From Fictibacillus solisalsi (GTDB taxonomy: Bacteria; Bacillota; Bacilli; Bacillales; Fictibacillaceae): a stretch of DNA of 64,000 nucleotides. Positions 39,936 to 48,627 of the stretch are shown piece by piece; the stretch's first letter is position 1; every line of letters starts with the position of its first letter. The stretch covers positions 2,501,057-2,565,056 of the forward strand of contig NZ_FNHW01000001.1 in NCBI RefSeq assembly GCF_900103485.1, given 5' to 3'. The notes beneath the pieces are model-generated. The model had not been told where the DNA came from. It saw nothing but the letters and a program-made list of their open reading frames with translations, and searched no databases. The position numbers and the translations under genes are program-made.

Positions 39936-41048
39936 TTAAAACCGGTCTTTGGACCAGAAAATATACGATGACTCAGGAAATAGCTCCCTAATCTCGGAAT
40001 GCCGGGCAGGGATCTCATCTGCTCCCCTCATAAGATAGTGAAGAAACTCGGATTGCTTTAACTCTGTATTGCCGTTCTCCCAGCTGAAAAGCCAAGAATC
40101 TTCCAGGAATGATAACTGCAGATGATCCATGCCAAGATGTCTTCCCCGCTGCTCAAAAACGGATTGAAATTGCTGCAGCACTTCATCCTGATCGATCATC
40201 TTCCACATGCCTTCTTTATTTTCTTCTATCTCATAAGGTACATCTTTCAAGATAAAATGATTCATGGGAAGCAGGCACCTTACCGTTTTTATTTGGGTAT
40301 CGAGCAGGGAAAGAACTAATGGGATCATGCTGTCATTTTCGTCGTCCAAACTGCAAAGTTCATGGATCGTAAGCACGTCATTCTTTTTTTCAGCCCAAAT
40401 ATATGACAACACTGTATTGTCCCTTACTGCCTTTTGAAAAATATCATTATCGTTCTTATTTTCTATTTGTTTCTTCCAATAATCTTCAGACCGGATTCGT
40501 GGTCCATTCAAGGGAGTTGAAAACGCTTCGTAAATGGCAAGGATAGATTCCAGATCATTTCCGGTCACCGCTTGAATGTCCAGCTTACCGTCCGGAATCG
40601 CACCGTCCCATTCTTGTTTCATGTGACCGGCTTGTATAATGGGAACGGGTTGATTTACCGTCTGCCATCCAGCCTTTTCATAAAAGCCCGGAATACCGGT
40701 GAATAAGTTGGACAAACCATATTGTCGTTCTAACAGCTTTTGTTCAACTTCCTCCAAAATCCGGTGGGTCAACCGATGACCGCGATAGTCGGGATGGGTG
40801 GCCACGTTCCCTATGCCGGCTGTTTTGACCTCAACACCCGACACCCAGATGGAAAAAGGAAAGATTTGAACGACAGAGGCCATATCCCCCTCCTTCTCGG
40901 CGATCCATGTGGTATTGAATGAGTAGGCGGGTTCTTTATTCAGGCGGCCCTCAAAGAATGTCTGCTCTTCAGGGAAAACCGTTCCCAAAAGATGAATCGC
41001 ATTCTCCAGCTCCTGATGATCATTTACGGTTCGAATGGTAAATTCCAC
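39936..41048 (-). CDS. GNAT N-acetyltransferase
   Basis: 370 residues starting with GTG after AAAGGAGGG. The acetyl-CoA site is in the N-terminal half: GIGNVATHPDYRGHRLTHRILE (about 78-99). The large C-terminal region may be a second GNAT-like domain, as in Eis-type enzymes, though its motifs are weak. Substrate unknown. Upstream partner of the LmbE-type deacetylase. Confidence 0.82.
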   Translation of the reverse strand: MEFTIRTVNDHQELENAIHLLGTVFPEEQTFFEGRLNKEPAYSFNTTWIAEKEGDMASVVQIFPFSIWVSGVEVKTAGIGNVATHPDYRGHRLTHRILEEVEQKLLERQYGLSNLFTGIPGFYEKAGWQTVNQPVPIIQAGHMKQEWDGAIPDGKLDIQAVTGNDLESILAIYEAFSTPLNGPRIRSEDYWKKQIENKNDNDIFQKAVRDNTVLSYIWAEKKNDVLTIHELCSLDDENDSMIPLVLSLLDTQIKTVRCLLPMNHFILKDVPYEIEENKEGMWKMIDQDEVLQQFQSVFEQRGRHLGMDHLQLSFLEDSWLFSWENGNTELKQSEFLHYLMRGADEIPARHSEIRELFPESSYIFWSKDRF

Positions 41049-41092
41049 TGTACACCCTCCTTTAATGCATCCATTCCCGTTCTAAAAGAAAA

Positions 41093-41120
41093 AAAACAAG
41101 CTCCCGTTCACGGGAGCTTG
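41093..41120 (-). terminator. Terminator after the coiled-coil membrane protein gene
   Basis: Perfect stem CAAGCTCCCGT / ACGGGAGCTTG with an eight-base T run on the minus strand. Confidence 0.93.
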
Positions 41121-41131
41121 CAAAATAAGCA

Positions 41132-41908
41132 TTATGCTCTTTTTTTCATTTTCTTTGCGGTACTGCGAAATTCTTTAAGCCCTTTGCGTGTAATGTTGAA
41201 ATGCTGGTCAACCAGTCCGGCATCCAAAAGAGCTTCGGAAGCAGAACTGCTCATTTTTGGCTGTACTGCTTTAACCTTTTGATTAAGTTCGTCAAACGTC
41301 GCGCTCAAGATTACATCTTTTCCCAGAACGGCCGCTACATCATTCACACTATTGATTTCCTTGCCATCAGCCAATCCTTCATCATCTGATGGTTCATCCT
41401 GCCGGGAAAGCTGTGTGAGCACCTTATCCATGTCGAGCTGGATAATTGCAGCCTCTTTTTCTTTTTGCAAGAGATAGCCGATATAATCGCGTCTATCTTC
41501 TTCAAGGAGATCCTGATTGGCCATCAGGCGATCAATGATTTCGTTTTGCACTTTTTTAACCCGCTTCAGCTGGTCTTTATGTTCTTCAAGATCCATTTGC
41601 AGTTCAGCTTCATTTTTCGCAGGCTCAGAAGCATCTGTTACAGAGGTTCTATCATTTTTTTTGTTTCGCGTAAACAGACTGCCGGTGTTTCCTCCCAGCA
41701 GTTGAATGACCTCATTCACCTTGGAGTAATACAGTACAGAAATCGCAATCGCAAATACAGCCAGAATAAATGATAATAAATCCGAAAAATGAAACGTGAA
41801 TTTGGCCGTGGCCACTTTAAACATGAGTACCATGCAAAATAAGCTGATTAAAAGGATTTTAAACCAGCTGTTCCTGTTTTTTATTTTGTCATCCATTGAT
41901 TGTTTCAT
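41132..41908 (-). CDS. Membrane protein with coiled coil, function unknown
   Basis: 258 residues from the ATG at 41908 (GGGAGGAA upstream). Two transmembrane helices (about 17-34 and 41-60) are followed by a cytoplasmic charged coiled coil (about 95-160) and a C-terminal folded part (DVAAVLGKDVILSATFDELN, ALLDAGLVDQHFNITRKGLK) that looks like a small winged-helix or SMC-hinge-free domain. No family recognised. Monocistronic. Confidence 0.8.
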   Translation of the reverse strand: MKQSMDDKIKNRNSWFKILLISLFCMVLMFKVATAKFTFHFSDLLSFILAVFAIAISVLYYSKVNEVIQLLGGNTGSLFTRNKKNDRTSVTDASEPAKNEAELQMDLEEHKDQLKRVKKVQNEIIDRLMANQDLLEEDRRDYIGYLLQKEKEAAIIQLDMDKVLTQLSRQDEPSDDEGLADGKEINSVNDVAAVLGKDVILSATFDELNQKVKAVQPKMSSSASEALLDAGLVDQHFNITRKGLKEFRSTAKKMKKRA

Positions 41909-42133
41909 ATAAAACGTTCCTCCCAACTTCTATACAACGGCGTTACGCCGGTAACTTCACAACAATTCGATGCGTCTTGAGCGAATATGGCGATATCTGT
42001 ATTGTAAACAAAAGGAAATCCATTGAACAAATGTAATTTATGCCTCCATTACCTTTTTACAAAAATGAATGGATGACTTATTATACACTTTTACTGCAAA
42101 TCCTACAGTAAAATGGGAGAAGTTATGCAATTG

Positions 42134-42164
42134 CAAAAAAAATAAGACATATCATATGTCTTAT
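42134..42164 (-). terminator. Terminator after the small CxxC gene
   Basis: Perfect stem ATAAGACATA / TATGTCTTAT with a three-base loop and an eight-T run on the minus strand; it overlaps the stop codon of the small gene. Confidence 0.9.
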
Positions 42165-42298
42165 GCACCTTGCTTATTTCGTTCATTGCTTAACACGGTG
42201 ATTACGATATCCTGCGTATTGGTTCCTTCACAAACAGGGCACCCTTCACTTCCATGATCGTGATGAAGAATGGTTAAACAGTCTTTGCAGTATTTCAT
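42161..42298 (-). CDS. Small zinc-ribbon-like protein (CxxC...CxxC)
   Basis: 45 residues, beginning MKYCKDCLTILHHDHGSEGC. The two pairs C4-x2-C7 and C20-x2-C23 (GCPVCEG) are the layout of a one-finger zinc ribbon, with histidines between. GGAGGAAAAAAA precedes the ATG, and a strong terminator overlaps the stop; both support expression. Function unknown: it could be a small metal or nucleic-acid binding protein. Confidence 0.75.
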   Translation of the reverse strand: MKYCKDCLTILHHDHGSEGCPVCEGTNTQDIVITVLSNERNKQGA

Positions 42299-42380
42299 TT
42301 TTTTTCCTCCTTTTACTTACTGACTTGCTCTATCCATCTATACCCGAATATTTGAAATGAAAACCTTTTTGATAATGGAA

Positions 42381-42409
42381 GCCGGGCAGCACTTACATGC
42401 TGGCCCGGC
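42381..42409 (-). terminator. Hairpin after pbuX, weak terminator
   Basis: Stem GCCGGG-CAGC / GCTG-CCCGGC with one bulge. The minus-strand tail has few T residues, so termination may be partial. Confidence 0.5.
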
Positions 42410-42415
42410 CAATGA

Positions 42416-43734
42416 TTATTTAACGGAAAGGGCCTGGACAGCTGCTTCCTTCCGCTGTTTCGCATTTACCTTTTTTCTCTCTGAATTAAAAACAAGGTTT
42501 AAGACAATAGCTGTTAAGCTTCCGGCCACGATGCCATTGTCGGTTAAGATCTGTATACCCTGCGGAAGTTTCGCGAACAAATCGGGTTCAACGGTCACGC
42601 CAAGACCGAGCCCGACAGAACAAGCGATAATCAACAGGTTTTCCTGTTTTCCAAAATCTACTTCACTTAGCATTTTGATGCCGGAAGCGACAACCATACC
42701 AAACATGGCGACCGTTGCGCCTCCCATGACAGGTGTGGGAATCAATGTCGTCAGCGTGGCCACTTTTGGAACAAGGCCGAGCACGACAAGCATTCCTCCG
42801 GCAGTATAGATTACATTTTTGGTGCGGATGCCTGAAAGCTGTACAAGCCCGACGTTCTGAGAATAGGTCGTATATGGGAAGGCATTGAAGATACCTCCAA
42901 GAATGATTGCTAATCCTTCCGCACGATAACCTTTTGTCATTTGTTCAGGTGTAACATCTTTGCTGCAGATTTTTCCAAGGGCAATAAATACCCCGGTCGA
43001 TTCAATCATGCTGACAATGGCAACAAGAACCATTGTAAGGATGGCACTTGCATGGAAGGTTGGAGCTCCGAAGTAGAAAGGCTCTACCATATGAAACCAT
43101 GATGCATCTGCTACCGGTGCGAAATCGACTTTTCCCATAAAGGAAGCAGCAACTGTTCCTGCCACCAAGCCGAGCAGTATGGAGACAGCCCGTATAAATC
43201 CAGTGAATAAACGGTAAACGATAATGATAAATGCCAACACGCCAAACGAAAGCATGAGGTTTTCCGGTGAGCCAAAGTCTTTGCTTCCCTGGCCCCCCGC
43301 CATATCCTGAATGGCAACCGGGATGAGAGTAACTCCAATAATCGTGACAACAGACCCGGTTACAATCGGCGGGAAAAGTTTAAGGATTTTGCCGAATAAA
43401 CCAGCCAATAATACAACGACAACGCCTGCAACCAGAATGGAGCCATAGATGGCAGATATGCCGTACTGGGAGCCGATAGCAATCATTGGCCCAACTGCTG
43501 TAAACGTACATCCGAGAACCACTGGAAGACCGATCCCGAAAAAACGATTGTTCCATACCTGCAGCAGGGTTGCAAGGCCGCACGTTAACAAATCAATGGA
43601 AACGAGATAGGCGAGCTGTTCGGTTGAAAGCTTCAAAGCCCCTCCCACAATTAAAGGCACGATTACCGCCCCTGCATACATTGCCAAAACATGTTGAATG
43701 CCAAGTGAAAACAACTTACCATTTGTCATTTTCA

Positions 43735-43735
<1 letters not shown>
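42416..43735 (-). CDS. pbuX: Xanthine permease PbuX (NCS2 family)
   Basis: 439 residues, NCS2 purine transporter with about 14 helices. Signatures: HVLAMYAGAVIVPLIVGGAL near residue 14, PVVLGCTFTAVGPMIAIG and the substrate-site region FNAFPYTTYSQNVGLVQLSGI. Overlaps the xpt stop by one base (TGATG). Imports xanthine for Xpt. Confidence 0.94.
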
Positions 43736-44331
<596 letters not shown>

Positions 44332-44366
44332 TTATCTCCTTTATACGGGTTTACTGATAAAAACAT

Positions 44367-44422
44367 GAAAAAAAGACCCGGAGAAACGCCTCTCTACGAA
44401 TGAAGCGTTCCCCCAGGTCTTT
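44367..44422 (-). terminator. Purine riboswitch terminator
   Basis: Long stem AAAGACC..GGAACGC / GCGTTTCTCCGGGTCTTT followed by a long T run on the minus strand, between the aptamer and xpt. Confidence 0.88.
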
Positions 44423-44478
44423 ATATCCCCCGAAAGAGAAACGTGAAGTTCACTAAACTAAAACAACACGTTTTAAGC

Positions 44479-44553
44479 GACACCCGTAGTCGGATCATTT
44501 ACGGCGATCCGGTAGAGACTTGCAGGCCATATCCCTGCTATTATACGAGTCTA
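44479..44553 (-). promoter_or_regulatory. Guanine-type purine riboswitch aptamer
   Basis: On the minus strand: TATAATAGCAGGGATATGGC, then CTGCAAGTCTCTACCGG, then CCGTAAATGATCCGACTACG. These are the purine aptamer's junction and kissing-loop sequences. The C in CCGAC before the closing stem is the guanine-specific base (adenine types have T). A -10 TATAAT lies upstream at 44567-44572. Confidence 0.95.
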
Positions 44554-44700
44554 TGAAGTTAGACACATTATAAAATAATTTACGAAAAAAAGAAAGTATC
44601 GTTCGGAAAAAAGTTTGTATTCCGGACATTTTTTTATATTTCCAAGAAGAAAACGACTAAAATCCAAACAATCTGGCTGCTTTACACCCGAAAAAGAAAC

Positions 44701-44738
44701 AAAACCGGCTTCTATTTACAGAAGCCGGCTTTTTTTAT
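44701..44738. terminator. Bidirectional terminator by sodC
   Basis: Perfect stem CCGGCTTCT / AGAAGCCGG with seven T on the plus side and T-rich sequence on the minus side. Confidence 0.85.
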
Positions 44739-45307
44739 TTTTTGATAACGCCACAAAGTATACGATCCCCCGAATTGCCAGATGGGTCCGTTTTATAATC
44801 ATCCGCCTGGGCGTGAACAACAAGAGCCGTACCGCCTTCTTTTAGCAGTGAATTATCCTTGCCCTCCTGGAGCGTAACAAGAGATGACATTAAATCAGCG
44901 CTTGCGTTTCCAGACTGGTCCGCCGTAATATTTTTCAGATCTCCCACATGCGGTCCTTTCGGATTTTCAAAACCATGCAGTTTTTTTGTCGTGTTAAAAT
45001 GCTTGCCGGCTGATTCGAATTTTGGCACTTCACATACGCCGTTTTCATGAAAGTGGATACCGTGCTTTCCTGGTGCAAGACCTTTGGCTTCCACTTTTAC
45101 TTTTACTCCTTCAGCGGCTTGTTCAAGGGTCGCAATCCCTGCCTTCTGACCATGCGAATTCATGAGCTGGACCGTAATCGGCGAAGATTTGGACATGCTT
45201 GATGCCCCTTCCGATTTTGGGTCACTTTTCATATTATTATTACTGCTGCAAGCTGAAAGCAGGATGCCAAGCGAGAGTATGCCAACACTCCTTGCCCATT
45301 TTTTCAT
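44735..45307 (-). CDS. sodC: Cu/Zn superoxide dismutase lipoprotein
   Basis: 190 residues from the ATG at 45307 (AAAGGAGGT upstream). Lipoprotein signal with lipobox LSAC. By comparison with SOD1, all copper and zinc ligands are present: HFH in GIHFHENG, H in AGKHFN, H in KLHGFEN, H and D in GPHVGDL, and H in VVHAQADD; the active-site arginine is in SGDRILCG. The disulfide cysteines (ENGVCEV and ILCGVI) are also kept. Detoxifies superoxide outside the membrane. Unlike B. subtilis YojM, which is known to lack copper ligands, this copy should be active. Confidence 0.93.
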   Translation of the reverse strand: MKKWARSVGILSLGILLSACSSNNNMKSDPKSEGASSMSKSSPITVQLMNSHGQKAGIATLEQAAEGVKVKVEAKGLAPGKHGIHFHENGVCEVPKFESAGKHFNTTKKLHGFENPKGPHVGDLKNITADQSGNASADLMSSLVTLQEGKDNSLLKEGGTALVVHAQADDYKTDPSGNSGDRILCGVIKK

Positions 45308-45445
45308 AAAAATACCTCCTTTAAAAGTCAACTCATTTAGAGTGTTGACGGAAAAGGAGGGCATTTAAACCTTTAACAGTAGAAATAAACTGTTGGAAAG
45401 ATATTTCTTCGTTTTCCGAAACGTTAGACCCCATTGCTTATTCGT

Positions 45446-46312
45446 TTACTTCATGGTTATATCATCCAGTGTGATGTTCTTCTCATGAACCAAATACGTT
45501 AATGCACTTTTGAATGATGAAAATACCGGGACATTTAAGGAAATATCAGCTTGTACAATGCCCTGGCTAAGCTCTGGACTGAATCCTGTTAAAAGTGCTT
45601 TGACCCCCATGAGCCGCATGGAAGCAGTCAACTGTTCAATTTGAAGAGCCAGTTCCTGTATACCCAATGCCGAAACCTGGAGCGAAGTAATTCCTGTAAA
45701 ATCTACCACAACCGTGGTCATGCTCTGGCTGGCTACAGCATACAAAAGTTTGGTACGAATTTGCTCCAGCCGGTATACGGAAAGATCACCTGCTAAAGGA
45801 ACAAGGATGGTATCGGGAATAATAGAAGGAATAATAGGCACCGAAAGTTCGGAAATCACGGATTCTTGCTCCTTCAGCAATTCTTCTTTATGAGCCACGA
45901 CATCTTTATATTTATTTTCAAAGGCCAGGCTTAAGGAGTAGATGGTAAAATCATTATTTCTAAACAACAATGAACCCATCTCAAAAACATTGAAACCAGT
46001 AAAAAGCTCTTGTTGATAGGCGTACTCCAATTTGCTCCATATTTCCTGGCGCAACAAACTTAACTCCTGGATGGCCGTCTCCACCTCTTTTTGATAATGG
46101 TAATAGAAATCCGCAGCTCTCTTTGTCCATTGATCGATGCTTTTTTTAAAGTCTCCCTTATTTTTATGCAAACTTTGGCCGATCAAATCGATAAATTCAG
46201 AAATCATTTCAGCATCCATAAGAAAGTCATGGTCTCGTGTATCTTGATTCATGAACTCCTTTTTGCTTTGGCTGCTAATCCAACGGCCGATTTCCTCTAT
46301 TGTGTCTACCAT
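45446..46312 (-). CDS. RsbR-like STAS-domain stressosome protein
   Basis: 288 residues from the ATG at 46312 (GAGAGGAAG upstream). An N-terminal helical region of about 160 residues (not a haem globin I can recognise) precedes a STAS domain (about 170-285, VPLAGDLSVYRLEQIRTKLL, VVVDFTGITSLQVSALG). This is the RsbR layout; the phosphorylatable Thr/Ser lie in DFTGITS. RsbR paralogues form stressosomes that control SigB through RsbT. No rsbS or rsbT is nearby. Confidence 0.85.
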   Translation of the reverse strand: MVDTIEEIGRWISSQSKKEFMNQDTRDHDFLMDAEMISEFIDLIGQSLHKNKGDFKKSIDQWTKRAADFYYHYQKEVETAIQELSLLRQEIWSKLEYAYQQELFTGFNVFEMGSLLFRNNDFTIYSLSLAFENKYKDVVAHKEELLKEQESVISELSVPIIPSIIPDTILVPLAGDLSVYRLEQIRTKLLYAVASQSMTTVVVDFTGITSLQVSALGIQELALQIEQLTASMRLMGVKALLTGFSPELSQGIVQADISLNVPVFSSFKSALTYLVHEKNITLDDITMK

Positions 46313-46400
46313 TGATTCGCTTCCTCTCCACAATTAACAACTTCTTTTCTATCCCTTATTTTATCAAATAAACATTTGATTTTGTTTATATCGCAATTTA

Positions 46401-46436
46401 AAAGCCACCTTTTTTTAAAAGGCGGCTTCATTTTTA
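46401..46436. terminator. Bidirectional terminator or hairpin
   Basis: Stem AAGCC-CCTTTT / AAAAGG-GGCTT with T residues on the plus side; it overlaps the ABC permease stop. Confidence 0.6.
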
Positions 46437-47759
46437 TATATCCCTTCTCAGTGCTTTCAAAACATCCACTTGTGTTGCACGGACGGCTGGCCGCAATCCG
46501 GAGATCAAAGTCACGCTGAAGCAAATGGCAATACAGATTAATGGTAAGGATACCGGAATGTAGGAGAAATAAAAGTTTTCAGGTGGTTTCTCATGAAAAA
46601 ACTGCTCAATCAGTACAGGAAGAATGAGGTTCACGCCATAACTGAACAAATAGGCAATCGCCGTTCCAATTAATGCGCCCATGATCCCAATAAAACTGCT
46701 TTCCATCAGAAAGATTTTTTTGATCACACCCGGATGGGCACCAATCGCTTTCATAATACCAATATCTTGCGCTCTTTCAGTTACAGCCATCGTCATCGTG
46801 TTGAAAATACCAATGGAGGCAATTAAAACCGCAACAGTCCCAACCGTAATCAGGCCAATTTTTATAATCAGGAAAATTACGTTGATCTGCTTTAGTTCAT
46901 TTTGTGCAGAATAAGTGCTATAGCCCATCTTTTCAATTTTTTTTGAAACACCCTCCACCTCATCTGCTGTATGAGTGTATACTTTCACATTATTAAATAC
47001 ATTGTAATCCATCTTTATAGGCTTATTTTCCGGCAGATTCATGATCCCTCTTGGTGTTTTGGTAAAACGCTCAATGTCTTTTAACAAACCTTCAGAAATA
47101 AAAACGGACTCATTCAGCATCCATTGCTTGGATGGTTTCTTTCCAATACCGGCAATGGTGAGCGGAAAGTTTTTCTTTACTATCTTTTTGCCCTTCATCT
47201 GCTGAATTTCCAGTTGAACGGTTTTCCCCAGCAGGTCCCCTTTATATTGGCTTTCCTTCAACTTGTTCTGCAATTCCTTTTCTGAGAGATTTTTCGTTTC
47301 CTCATCGGGAATCTTAGCAAGACCCTGCGCAAAATCATACCCGACTATGATTTCATTTTTATGTATCGGCATTCTTCCCCTGCTCAATTCAAATCCTGCC
47401 TTCTTTTCTGCAGGAATATCAGCAACCATGGTTTCTGAACGGGATTCATATTTTTCCAGGTGATACGTTAAATTATTTTCAACAATCTGTTTGCGAGTGA
47501 CCGTTTTTGTGTTTTTTAGCTCATCGAGCTTTTGGATATCCTTCCGAGTAAAAGGCTTTTCCCCATGCACTTCAATTTCCGTCATCAGCCTGCCGTTCGT
47601 AATATCCTTTATCGCTGTTTTGTGGATGCCAAAACCGATTGAAGCCAGAACGATTAAAAATGCACAACCAATCGTTGCTGCCAATACCGTCATGATCACG
47701 CGTGTTTTATTCTTTTTCATATTTGCCCGGACAAAACGATACCTATCCTTGAACTTCAT
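46434..47759 (-). CDS. MacB/FtsX-type ABC transporter permease
   Basis: 441 residues. N-terminal helix (about 20-45, VIMTVLAATIGCAFLIVLA), a large extracytoplasmic MacB-type domain (about 50-300) and three C-terminal helices with the FtsX motif FNTMTMAVTERAQDIGIMKAIG. Such pumps use mechanical transmission to export peptides or act on envelope targets. It overlaps its ATPase gene by 17 bases. Confidence 0.9.
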   Translation of the reverse strand: MKFKDRYRFVRANMKKNKTRVIMTVLAATIGCAFLIVLASIGFGIHKTAIKDITNGRLMTEIEVHGEKPFTRKDIQKLDELKNTKTVTRKQIVENNLTYHLEKYESRSETMVADIPAEKKAGFELSRGRMPIHKNEIIVGYDFAQGLAKIPDEETKNLSEKELQNKLKESQYKGDLLGKTVQLEIQQMKGKKIVKKNFPLTIAGIGKKPSKQWMLNESVFISEGLLKDIERFTKTPRGIMNLPENKPIKMDYNVFNNVKVYTHTADEVEGVSKKIEKMGYSTYSAQNELKQINVIFLIIKIGLITVGTVAVLIASIGIFNTMTMAVTERAQDIGIMKAIGAHPGVIKKIFLMESSFIGIMGALIGTAIAYLFSYGVNLILPVLIEQFFHEKPPENFYFSYIPVSLPLICIAICFSVTLISGLRPAVRATQVDVLKALRRDI

Positions 47760-48447
47760 AGACGCTTTCCCCCTCCATTACAAACCCATCCGCTATTTCT
47801 ATCGTTCGGTGTGCGATCTGTGCCACTTCCTGATCGTGAGTGATGATCAAAAAGGTAATCCCGCGTTCTCTGTTCAATTTCTGAATGAAAGCAAGAAGCT
47901 CCTTTTCATTGTCACTGTCCAGGCTGCCGGTAGGTTCATCCGCCAGTATAATCGGAGGATGCACGATAAGTGCCCTTGCAATACTCACCCGTTGCTGCTG
48001 GCCCCCGGATAATTCACCCGGATAATGTCCGCCATATTCTAATAACCCCACTGTTTCAAGCATCCCCTGGGTCTGTTTTTGCCTTTCCTTTTCATTCACC
48101 CCTTTTAAAATAAGCGGCAATTCCACGTTCTCGAAAGCCGTCATGCTGGGGATCAATTGAAAGCTTTGAAAAATAAATCCCATCTGGTTCAAGCGGAAAT
48201 CCGCCCATTGCCCTTCATTAAATGATGTAACATCCGTACCATTAATTCGAATCATTCCTGAAACAGGTTTGATATAGCCGCTGATTAAGTTAAGCAAGGT
48301 GGATTTTCCTGAACCGCTTTTGCCGACAATTGCTGCAATTTCTCCCTGTTTTACATGTAAATCCACATGATGAAGGACAGGTACCACTTTTTCCTTTCCT
48401 TTTTGCCCGATTCGAAATTCATGAGAAAGCCCATTAACCTCTATCAT
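47743..48447 (-). CDS. MacB-type ABC transporter ATPase
   Basis: 234 residues from the ATG at 48447 (GGAGGGG upstream); the upstream in-frame extension crosses the promoter. Walker A GKSGSGKST, signature LSGGQQQRVSIARAL, Walker B IILADEPTGSLDS, typical of LolD/MacB-type partners. No two-component system is adjacent, unlike BceAB pumps. Confidence 0.92.
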   Translation of the reverse strand: MIEVNGLSHEFRIGQKGKEKVVPVLHHVDLHVKQGEIAAIVGKSGSGKSTLLNLISGYIKPVSGMIRINGTDVTSFNEGQWADFRLNQMGFIFQSFQLIPSMTAFENVELPLILKGVNEKERQKQTQGMLETVGLLEYGGHYPGELSGGQQQRVSIARALIVHPPIILADEPTGSLDSDNEKELLAFIQKLNRERGITFLIITHDQEVAQIAHRTIEIADGFVMEGESVYEVQG

Positions 48448-48540
48448 TCTTTTCCCCTCCGCCATTGTATTGCTTGTTACAAAACCGATGTTACAGAGCA
48501 CGTGTGAAGGAGTCAATAAATCCCAGTAAACCTTCAATCT

Positions 48541-48559
48541 TTCTTAAGATTCTTAAGAA
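48541..48559. repeat. Tandem and inverted repeat in the divergent promoter region
   Basis: TTCTTAAGATTCTTAAGAA holds two exact 9-base direct repeats TTCTTAAGA; the second with the next base forms the 10-base palindrome TTCTTAAGAA. It sits between the ABC operon and the RocB-like gene, upstream of a GATAAT -10-like hexamer. A candidate operator. Confidence 0.5.
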
Positions 48560-48627
48560 TTTACAATATGTGTTAGGATAATATCAATTACTAGAAAGCA
48601 AGCTACTTCATAGAAAAGAGGGATTAT

